16,861 nt of DNA from positions 1 through 16,861 of the forward strand of contig LSSH01000082.1 of NCBI GenBank assembly GCA_001595885.1. The letters are read 5' to 3'. The position numbers and the translations under genes are program-made. This DNA is from Candidatus Proteinoplasmatales archaeon SG8-5 (GTDB lineage Archaea; Thermoplasmatota; Thermoplasmata; SG8-5). Shown here piece after piece: positions 1-6,366 of this stretch. The notes under the pieces were generated by a model. That model had not been told where the DNA came from, did not search any database, and saw only the letters and a list, made by a program, of their open reading frames with translations. Each line of letters starts with the position of its first letter. The first letter of the stretch is position 1.

Positions 1-2
1 CA

Positions 3-1628
3 ACCGGCACTTATGCGGGATGGCCGTATGTCAGGGTCATCAATGCGATAAACGGTGTGATCACCGATTACACGACCGGGACCTGCAGTGCCAACCTCAA
101 CGACGGGACATTCACGCTACCCGGATACGCCCCGGGAGACCTGGTCCTTGGCTCGTACGCATATTACGACCCGGCAACCATTGTCTATGCATACGACCTC
201 GCACCCGAGCCACTTTGGGGTAACAACGCGAATGACTGTATCTCGGAGGGCACGTTCGTGTTCTACCTCAACGATGCGGTGATATCGCCGGCCAATTATG
301 TCATTAACTACGCAACCGGCCACATCGACCTGAACGCGGCGAACGTGCCTCTGGGACCGCACGACAGGCTTGACGCTGATTACTATTACCTCAGGTATTA
401 CCCCGGATCGGACTACTCGTTGGACCAGACCAACGGGATCCTGACCGTATACTCGAATGCGGACCAGTTCAACCACACGCAACCTGGAGACGTGATCCTT
501 GCTGATTACACCTATGAAACATATACCATGCGGGATCATGAGCTGGGCCAGATCACGATATTGAATAACCTGGACCCGGTGAATGACACCCTCACAATGA
601 GCTTCGATTTCCGGAAGTTCGATGAGCTCATCGAGAAGTCGAACGAGCAGATGACGTATGAGATGAGGGCCGAGTACATCAAGGACGCGCAGGGCTTCAT
701 CGCAGAACAATTGCCATGTATACCCTTGTTCTCCTCTAAGGTCGCCAGCGCGTTCAACAATACGCGATACGAGGGCTGGGACTCGGGTTCAATGCCCGGA
801 GGGATCCTGAACTTCTGGACGTTCACCAACGTGAGGAACAAGATACTCGGCGAGATGCAGGTCTCGATATCGGCATTCCCCGGATTCGTAACCGAGGGGG
901 ATGACATCGACCTAGAGGTCAGGGTCGAGGACCTGGACGGCAATTCCATACCAGACGTGAACATCGAGTTCGAAGGCAGCGGGACGTTCGGTGCAGTTGA
1001 GGCCCAATGGCAGGATGATAACGGCAACGGCGTCTGGGATGCCGAGGAGACCGGATTCTACGTATCAACGCTAACGGCGCCCGCGACCAGCATCTCAAGG
1101 ACGATAATCATAACCGCCACAGCCACGAGACCGTCGTACGTCATGGGAGTCGGTCAGGTACAGCTGACCGTTCACCCGATCATCAGCCAGTTCGACATCG
1201 AGATCACCAGAGGAGCGACATCGATCGGATCCGGGAACCAGACCGACATCACCGTCACGGTGAGGGACAGCGATACGCAGGAGCCGGTGACGGGAGTCCA
1301 ATTGGCACTGGCAGTCTCCCCGCTCGGTCTCGGAGGATCTCTCCAGGACACAACGGGCACCACGGACGGCGCGGGTGAGTTCGCCACCGTGTTCATGACG
1401 GCGAACGTGACCGTAGACACGACCTTCACGATATCGGTCACTGCCTCGATGGACGGTTACGTGGACGAGACCCAGACGTCAAGTGTCAGCGTGTCAAGGG
1501 ACCCGAACATAGAGTTCGCGAGCGACAAGGGTTTCCTCGGACTTCCTGCCCCGCCGTTCCTTGTCATACTGGTTCTTCTTGGCGGTCTGTCGATAACCTA
1601 TGCAGGCTACCGCAGGAAGAAGCGGTAA
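3..1628 (+). CDS. Solute-binding protein (SBP family 5-like) with beta repeats, Ig-like domains and C-terminal TM anchor, 5' partial
   Basis: The frame is open from the first base of the window, so the 5' end is missing; the GTG at 57 is internal. Nucleotides 3-540 encode about three beta-rich repeats of the form G-x-I/L ... GD-x-x-x-A-D-Y-x-Y (for example PGDVILADYTYETY). Nucleotides 600-840 match the C-terminal end of family 5 peptide-binding proteins: a helix rich in charged residues, then LPCIPLFSSK and NNTRYEGW. Two Ig-like domains follow (about 849-1172 and 1179-1496), the first beginning FVTEGDDIDLEVRV as in invasin-like domains. A hydrophobic helix (1545-1601) and a basic tail YRRKKR end the protein. 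It is therefore a membrane-tethered surface receptor, probably for peptides, working with an ABC permease not in this window. The binding lobes lie upstream and cannot be checked. Ligand specificity is unknown. Confidence 0.8.
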   Translation, partial: TGTYAGWPYVRVINAINGVITDYTTGTCSANLNDGTFTLPGYAPGDLVLGSYAYYDPATIVYAYDLAPEPLWGNNANDCISEGTFVFYLNDAVISPANYVINYATGHIDLNAANVPLGPHDRLDADYYYLRYYPGSDYSLDQTNGILTVYSNADQFNHTQPGDVILADYTYETYTMRDHELGQITILNNLDPVNDTLTMSFDFRKFDELIEKSNEQMTYEMRAEYIKDAQGFIAEQLPCIPLFSSKVASAFNNTRYEGWDSGSMPGGILNFWTFTNVRNKILGEMQVSISAFPGFVTEGDDIDLEVRVEDLDGNSIPDVNIEFEGSGTFGAVEAQWQDDNGNGVWDAEETGFYVSTLTAPATSISRTIIITATATRPSYVMGVGQVQLTVHPIISQFDIEITRGATSIGSGNQTDITVTVRDSDTQEPVTGVQLALAVSPLGLGGSLQDTTGTTDGAGEFATVFMTANVTVDTTFTISVTASMDGYVDETQTSSVSVSRDPNIEFASDKGFLGLPAPPFLVILVLLGGLSITYAGYRRKKR

Positions 1629-1681
1629 TTCCTCAGGATCCAAGGCAAATGCGATTTAATACAGTGTGAGCGAGGTATGGT

Positions 1682-2413
1682 ATGGAATTCAGAGAGGACC
1701 TGATCGATCTGCTCAGGGTCGCCGGTTCCGTCGTGGTCGTAACGGGCTCCGGAGTATCTGCGGAAAGCGGGGTGCCCACGTTCAGGGGAGGGGACGGGCT
1801 TTGGAGGCGATATCGCGCCGAGGACCTCGCCACGCCCCAGGCGTTCTCCTCGGACCCTGCCCTTGTTTGGGAATGGTATGACTGGCGAAGGGGGATCGTG
1901 GCCAAGGCGAAGCCAAATCCCGCCCACGAGGTGATCGCGGACATGGAGAGATATTATCCCGATTTCCTGCTGGTCACACAGAACGTGGACGGCCTGCACA
2001 GGAAGGCCGGCAACGAGAGGATGGTCGAGATACACGGGAACATCTGGAGGGTAAGGTGCGTCGCCGAACTCGACGAGCGTTTCCTTTATGATAATCCGTT
2101 GGAGGTGATACCGCCCAAATGCGAATGCGGCAGCCTGCTGAGGCCTGCCGTGGTGTGGTTCGGCGAATCCCTGCCCTTTGAAGGCCTAACAACAGCATCC
2201 GAGGGAATACAGAACTGTGAGGTCTTCCTGACCGTGGGAACCTCGGGAGTGGTGTATCCTGTCGCTTCATTCCCGATGTTAGCCAAATCCTCGGGCGCAA
2301 GTGTTGTGGACATCAATAAGGACGCAACACCGATCACGTCTATTGCAGACCATACGTTGATGGGAAAGGCGGGAGAGATACTCCCAGAGCTCTGGCGGGC
2401 AATCAAAGGTTAG
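1682..2413 (+). CDS. Sir2-family NAD-dependent protein deacylase (sirtuin, class III-like)
   Basis: At 243 residues this is full length for a single-domain sirtuin. NAD-binding motifs are present: TGSGVSAESG at 21-30 with PTFRG at 32-36, TQNVDGLH at 99-106 and HGN at 118-120, where H118 is the catalytic base. The segment WYDWRR contains Y66 and R69, spaced as in the Y-x-x-R pair that marks class III sirtuins (SIRT5, CobB) and binds succinyl or malonyl lysine; a desuccinylase/demalonylase activity is thus likely alongside deacetylation. The zinc site is unusual: C126 has no partner two or three residues on (RCVAEL), while the second pair is present as C147-x-C149 before RPAVVWFGE. The usual GAG of the first motif is GSG. 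The start is chosen at ATG 1682, which has GAGGT at 1672-1676 just upstream and a TATA-like TTTAATA at 1655-1661. The gene ends tail to tail with the minus-strand gene. Confidence 0.93.
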   Translation: MEFREDLIDLLRVAGSVVVVTGSGVSAESGVPTFRGGDGLWRRYRAEDLATPQAFSSDPALVWEWYDWRRGIVAKAKPNPAHEVIADMERYYPDFLLVTQNVDGLHRKAGNERMVEIHGNIWRVRCVAELDERFLYDNPLEVIPPKCECGSLLRPAVVWFGESLPFEGLTTASEGIQNCEVFLTVGTSGVVYPVASFPMLAKSSGASVVDINKDATPITSIADHTLMGKAGEILPELWRAIKG

Positions 2414-3186
2414 TCCCTGGGCGCGTATTCCTTGCACTCGTAACAATACCACCTGTCATACTGCTTTATGTAGGTAAGTGGCTCGTCGCAGTTCCCGCAC
2501 AGACGTATCTCTATGTCTTCATCGTCGTCGGCATCGTCATGCATATTAGCCTCAGGCGGTTGCTCGGGGGATGCCAGCCCCGGGACCTCCAGGATGATAG
2601 TTCCGGGTATGTACTGGTGGACCACCTTCGTGGACGTCCACAACATGGTTCCTCCGGCACGGCAAATCAACAATCCCGCGGACAGCATGAAGAATGCTGG
2701 ATTCAGTATAGTTTCGAAAATATCCTCGAGGGCATTGTCAATGGCGTTCTGGTCTCCCCCATCAATGATATTGCCCAGGTCGGATACTGTGCTTAATATA
2801 GATACGATATACAATAATATCAAAGCGATCAGTAGGATAATTGGGAGTGTCCGCGAAAGAGTTGCCAATGTCACATTGTCAAGCATTAGGTATAATATGG
2901 CGAACACCAGACCCAGGACCAGAAGGAATGGTATGAGCATGGCGTATATCTCTATGTCCCGCGAGAAGTTCAGAGCCATAATGAATGCTATCAAGGCCAC
3001 GGCGAATCCGATGATGTACAGGGTGATGCCACCCGCCTTGTCCTTCATCACCTGTTTCTTCAGTTCTTCAGATGGTTCTGGAGGGTAATATGTGATCAGG
3101 TTGGGCTCCCTGGGGTAGGCCAGGTCTTGCCTGAACATGATGCTGCCGTGACCGCTTGCTCCTCTATCCCTTCCGTCGTCCCGCAT
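2410..3186 (-). CDS. Four-TM membrane protein with C-terminal zinc ribbon, function unknown
   Basis: The 258-residue product has a polar N-terminus (1-50), four predicted transmembrane helices at about 52-73, 79-101, 112-134 and 162-182, an acidic linker at 216-226 (DDADDDEDIE) and a zinc ribbon at the C-terminus: C230-x2-C233 ... C248-x2-C251, with the aromatic signature QYDRWYCYECKEY. This arrangement of a helix bundle plus a terminal WYCYxC ribbon is a style I associate with Thermoplasmata membrane proteins, but I know of no assigned function. The start at 3186 is supported by AAGGTG at 3193-3198 (minus strand); Met17 is a weaker alternative. A TATA-like box lies at 3238-3248 on the minus strand. 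The TAA stop overlaps the TAG stop of the sirtuin gene through the shared TTAG at 2410-2413. Confidence 0.8.
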   Translation of the reverse strand: MRDDGRDRGASGHGSIMFRQDLAYPREPNLITYYPPEPSEELKKQVMKDKAGGITLYIIGFAVALIAFIMALNFSRDIEIYAMLIPFLLVLGLVFAILYLMLDNVTLATLSRTLPIILLIALILLYIVSILSTVSDLGNIIDGGDQNAIDNALEDIFETILNPAFFMLSAGLLICRAGGTMLWTSTKVVHQYIPGTIILEVPGLASPEQPPEANMHDDADDDEDIEIRLCGNCDEPLTYIKQYDRWYCYECKEYAPRD

Positions 3187-3471
3187 GGTTACACCTTACG
3201 GTTGATTGGCCATTATCCTTATAATCCTTCGCTGTGTTATTATATACCGATATGTTTAAATATAATAACGATACCTATTCCCCTTGCATTAGAAAATGAT
3301 GATTTCACTATCAAGATTGCACGATTGAGGATCAATACTCACAAACCAGACGAACCTGTTGGATAATGGGTGAGCGGAGAATTTGGAGAAGTTGACAACC
3401 AGTAGGAGACTGGTGTAGTAATACAATCTTGTACAGAACATCATTAGAGACAAACATATAGAGGTGAAAGA
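3187..3471. promoter_or_regulatory. Divergent intergenic region with promoters for the zinc-ribbon membrane protein and dnaG
   Basis: This 285-bp AT-rich gap separates two divergent genes. On the minus strand GGTATATAATAA (3237-3248) is a good box A about 55 bp before the membrane-protein start, giving a short leader with Shine-Dalgarno AAGGTG. On the plus strand GTTTAAATATAATAA (about 3254-3268) is the best TATA-like element but would give dnaG a leader near 185 nt; TAATACAA near 3418-3426 is a weaker, closer option. A 6-bp hairpin ACCAGT/ACTGGT with loop AGGAG (3398-3414) lies inside the putative leader. dnaG is preceded by GAGGTGA at 3461-3467. No convincing small ORF was found. Confidence 0.5.
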
Positions 3472-4770
3472 ATGAACTTAGACCCAAATACTACAAAATA
3501 CCTGATAAAGGGTAATATTTCAGCGGACGGCGTGGTTGAGAAACCGGACGTCGTCGGAGCCATCTTCGGGCAGACAGAAGGGCTCCTGGGGGAGGAGCTT
3601 GACCTGAGAGACCTTCAGAAAGGCGGGAGGATAGGCAGGATTGAGGTCGAGATATCCTCGTCCAAAGGCAAGTCAGAAGGGGCCATCGAGATCCCGTCGA
3701 GCCTGGACCAGGTGGAGACTGCCATACTGGCCTCCGCTCTCGAGACCATCGACAGGGTAGGACCGTGCAAGGCAAAGGTCAGGATCACCAGCATCGAGGA
3801 CGTTAGAGTCACCAAAAGGAGCATTATCGTCGACAGGGCCAAGGAGCTGCTCCAGGAGATGTTGAAAGAATCAAAGGAGGTCAGCATCAACCTTGCGGAC
3901 TCGGTTATGGAAGGTGTGCAGATACAGGAGATCCTGACCTACGGTCCGGATAAGTTACCAGCGGGACCCAACATCGACCAGGCGGACGCCATCATCATCG
4001 TCGAGGGCAGGAACGACGTCCTCAACCTGCTGAAGGCCGGTATCAAGAACGCGATAGCCGTCGAGGGAACGGACATACCAAAGACAATCCAGGAACTCAC
4101 AAAACAGAAAACGGCAACCGCATTCGTCGACGGCGACCGTGGAGGAGAACTTGTACTCAGAGAGCTGCTGCAGGTCTCTGAGATAGACTTCATCGCCAGA
4201 GCCCAGAAGGGCAAGGAGGTGGAGGAGCTCACGAACAAGCAGATAATGAAGTCGCTGAGGAACAAGGTCCACGCGGAGCAGTTCGTGACCATGTACAGCC
4301 TGGAGAACGGCAAGGGCAGGTCAGAAATGCCCAAGTCCGAACCACCCAGACCGGCAAAGGAGAAGGTTGAGGAACCCGCCAAGAAGGAGCCACCAAAGCC
4401 CAGCGGTAGGAAATTGCTTGGCCGCAAAGCGGAGGACGAACCTCCCAAGGAAAAGGCGGAGCCTGCCCTGTCAGACGAACAAAAAATGTACAGAGATATG
4501 TACAACGAGGTTTCCGGCAAGGCCCTGGCAAGAATAATCTCTGAGGCAAATTCGGTAATAGCCGAGATGCCTGTCAAGGACCTTGCGGAGGCCCTCAAAG
4601 GTCAGAACGATACCCAGGGTGTCAAGGCAATCGTGTTCGACGGCATCGTTACCCAAAGACTACTTGACATAGCCCACGACATGGGGATAGGAACACTGGC
4701 AGCCTCAAAGGTGGGCAGTGTTTCGAAATACCCGGACGGCATGAACGTTCTAACGAAGGACGATTTCTAA
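3472..4770 (+). CDS. dnaG: Archaeal DnaG (TOPRIM-domain primase-like protein)
   Basis: The 432-residue protein has the archaeal DnaG layout. The N-terminal domain (1-165) contains KYLIKGNISADGVVEKPDVV and FGQTEGLLG. The TOPRIM domain (about 170-255) carries the catalytic glutamate in IIIVEGRNDV (E178) and the metal-binding DGD in FVDGDRGG (D220, D222). A Pro/Lys/Glu-rich linker (285-335) follows, then a C-terminal domain (335-432) with VKAIVFDGIVTQRLLDIA. Archaeal DnaG shares only the TOPRIM core with bacterial primase: it can make RNA primers in vitro and is a known subunit of the archaeal RNA exosome, where the N- and C-terminal parts help bind the complex. The start ATG at 3472 has a strong Shine-Dalgarno, GAGGTGAAAGAATG. 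The Lon-like ATPase gene follows on the same strand with at most 14 nt between the dnaG stop and the likely start of the next gene, indicating an operon. Confidence 0.96.
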   Translation: MNLDPNTTKYLIKGNISADGVVEKPDVVGAIFGQTEGLLGEELDLRDLQKGGRIGRIEVEISSSKGKSEGAIEIPSSLDQVETAILASALETIDRVGPCKAKVRITSIEDVRVTKRSIIVDRAKELLQEMLKESKEVSINLADSVMEGVQIQEILTYGPDKLPAGPNIDQADAIIIVEGRNDVLNLLKAGIKNAIAVEGTDIPKTIQELTKQKTATAFVDGDRGGELVLRELLQVSEIDFIARAQKGKEVEELTNKQIMKSLRNKVHAEQFVTMYSLENGKGRSEMPKSEPPRPAKEKVEEPAKKEPPKPSGRKLLGRKAEDEPPKEKAEPALSDEQKMYRDMYNEVSGKALARIISEANSVIAEMPVKDLAEALKGQNDTQGVKAIVFDGIVTQRLLDIAHDMGIGTLAASKVGSVSKYPDGMNVLTKDDF

Positions 4771-4775
4771 TAGAC

Positions 4776-4787
4776 GGTGATAGAATA
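4776..4787 (+). promoter_or_regulatory. Shine-Dalgarno site and probable AUA start of the Lon-like ATPase gene
   Basis: GGTGATAGAATA at 4776-4787 matches the dnaG initiation site GGTGAAAGAATG (3463-3474) in 10 of 12 positions, with the same spacing; the last base is A instead of G. The frame is open through this point to the ATPase, and the first in-frame AUG (4857) has no comparable Shine-Dalgarno. This points to AUA 4785 as the initiator, or to an AUG changed to AUA by mutation or base-calling error. Confidence 0.6.
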
Positions 4788-6338
4788 GCCGAGGAAGAGG
4801 AGAAGAGAGAGGAAAAGGCCTTCCTTGATGCAAGCCAGGGATTCAGTCTCAATGACATGGAGACCACCTATGACATCATCATCCCAGCCGACCCCCTGAA
4901 GCGTGTGATAGGTCAGGAGGAGGCCATAAACCTTGCATCGATCGCCGCTTCCCAACACAGGCATCTTCTCCTCGTCGGACCTCCCGGAACAGGGAAGTCC
5001 ATGATCGCCCAGGCCCTTGCTCTGCATCTTCCCCATCCTACCGAGGAGATAAGGGTGGTCGATAACCCGGAGAACCCGGAGAGACCGCTTGTCCAGGTGA
5101 TGCCGAGGGAGGAAGTCTACAAGGAAGTGGAAGAGAAGGAATCCGCCGAAGGGGAGCTCATAGACCCCAAGACCGCGCCCGTAAACGTGGCCGAGAGGTT
5201 GGGTTACAAGTGTATGAACTGCGGGACATATTCCAGCCCGAAGGAGAGGTTCTGCCCCAAGTGCGCGCGCTCGAAGAGCACGGCGGTCGCGCAATCCACA
5301 AACAATCCCTTCGGTGACCTTCTCGGCGGCATAATGGAAGTGACAATGGGCCAGATAAGCGCCAACGAGCGCGTTACAACCACGAGAAAACGGTTCGGCA
5401 AGGAGGAGGTGGTCGTGTACCAATGCGCGGGCGAGATGATCGAGATACTCGACCAGAAGGCCCTGGAAAAGCGCAGGGAGATAGAGAAACTCGGCCCGTC
5501 CAAGACTGTTGTACCGCTTGAAAGGACGCCTTTCATTCTCGCCACCGGGGCCAGCGTTACGGAGCTGCTCGGGGACGTCCGTCATGACCCTTACGGCGCA
5601 CATCCCACGTTGGGAACGCCTCCGTTCGAAAGGGTTGTGGCGGGCAGCATTCACGAGGCCCACCAGGGTGTCCTGTTCATAGACGAGCTCCCGCACCTGG
5701 GCCATCTGCAGAGGTTCATCCTCACTGCAATGCAGGAGCGCAGGTTCCCCATCACTGGCAGGAACCCCCAGAGCGCCGGCGCGAGCGTGAGAGTGGACAA
5801 TGTCCCGTGCAATTTCATATTCGTCGGGGCCTGCAACATCCAGGACCTGGAGCACGTTCTATCTCCTCTGAGATCTAGGATAATCGGCTCCGGCTACGAG
5901 GTGCTGGTCGAGGTCACCATGCCGGACCACGAGCTTAACCAGGCCAAACTTGCCCAGTTCACCGCGCAGGAGATCGCAATGGACGGCAGGATACCCCAGG
6001 CCAACAGGGAGGCCGTCGAAGCCGTCATCGAGGAGGCAAAGCGCAGGGCGCAGGTCATCGACGGCGTGGAAAAGGGCCTGACCCTCAGGTTAAGGGAGCT
6101 GGGGGGTTTGATACGCACGGCCGGGGACATTGCGATAATGCAGGAAGCGAATATCATAGACTCTAAGCACATACGGCACGCGCTCAAGCGCAGCAAGACC
6201 ATCGAGGAGCAGATCAAGGAGAAGTACGGCTCATACCAGAGAGGAGTGGCCAGCGATATGACCGGCGCCCAGAAGCACGCGAGCCCCTACCATTATTGGA
6301 ACACCGACTTCTTCGATGACAAGACCGGCTACGAGTGA
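4785..6338 (+). CDS. Lon/LonB-related AAA+ ATPase with zinc ribbon insertion and no protease domain
   Basis: Numbering is from AUG 4857 (493 residues; 517 from AUA 4785). The AAA+ module resembles archaeal LonB: ETTYDIIIP then RVIGQEEA at the start, Walker A GPPGTGKS (41-48), Walker B GVLFIDEL (271-278), FPITGR and VPCNFIFVGACN (sensor 1 region), arginine-finger region SPLRSRI (336-342), and sensor 2 helix LTLRLRELGGLIRTAGDIA (408-426). LonB carries its membrane anchor between Walker A and B; here that stretch has no hydrophobic helix and instead holds a zinc ribbon, C119-x2-C122 ... C133-x2-C136. After the small AAA+ domain only about 45 residues remain, so the Ser-Lys protease domain is absent. 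The 24 codons upstream of AUG 4857 read as acidic coding sequence (AEEEEKREEKAFLD), and ETT lies inside the LonB-like fold, so AUG 4857 is probably internal. Expected role: soluble ATP-driven remodelling or loading factor, transcribed with dnaG. Partner unknown. Confidence 0.88.
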   Translation: MAEEEEKREEKAFLDASQGFSLNDMETTYDIIIPADPLKRVIGQEEAINLASIAASQHRHLLLVGPPGTGKSMIAQALALHLPHPTEEIRVVDNPENPERPLVQVMPREEVYKEVEEKESAEGELIDPKTAPVNVAERLGYKCMNCGTYSSPKERFCPKCARSKSTAVAQSTNNPFGDLLGGIMEVTMGQISANERVTTTRKRFGKEEVVVYQCAGEMIEILDQKALEKRREIEKLGPSKTVVPLERTPFILATGASVTELLGDVRHDPYGAHPTLGTPPFERVVAGSIHEAHQGVLFIDELPHLGHLQRFILTAMQERRFPITGRNPQSAGASVRVDNVPCNFIFVGACNIQDLEHVLSPLRSRIIGSGYEVLVEVTMPDHELNQAKLAQFTAQEIAMDGRIPQANREAVEAVIEEAKRRAQVIDGVEKGLTLRLRELGGLIRTAGDIAIMQEANIIDSKHIRHALKRSKTIEEQIKEKYGSYQRGVASDMTGAQKHASPYHYWNTDFFDDKTGYE

Positions 6339-6366
6339 GTGGGAATATCGGGCCCTTAGTAGGGTA

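Noticed and set aside
117..1441. Several 90-200-codon minus-strand frames under the solute-binding protein gene
   Set aside because: They overlap a well-supported gene and their products have no domain or composition typical of real proteins.
3127..3366. 79-codon plus-strand frame across the divergent intergenic region
   Set aside because: It begins inside the oppositely oriented membrane-protein gene, crosses its promoter, and the product is of low quality with no Shine-Dalgarno.
3398..3414. Hairpin ACCAGT/ACTGGT upstream of dnaG as a riboswitch or attenuator
   Set aside because: A lone 6-bp stem with no conserved core or T-run is too weak; it is mentioned only as part of the leader.
4767..5855. 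362-codon open frame on the minus strand, antisense to the ATPase gene
   Set aside because: It mirrors the GC-rich codon pattern of a clearly recognised AAA+ gene, its translation shows no family motif, and it has no start signals.
6353..6364. CCCT-TAGT-AGGG as a bidirectional terminator between the ATPase and giant genes
   Set aside because: A 4-bp stem without T-runs is expected by chance.
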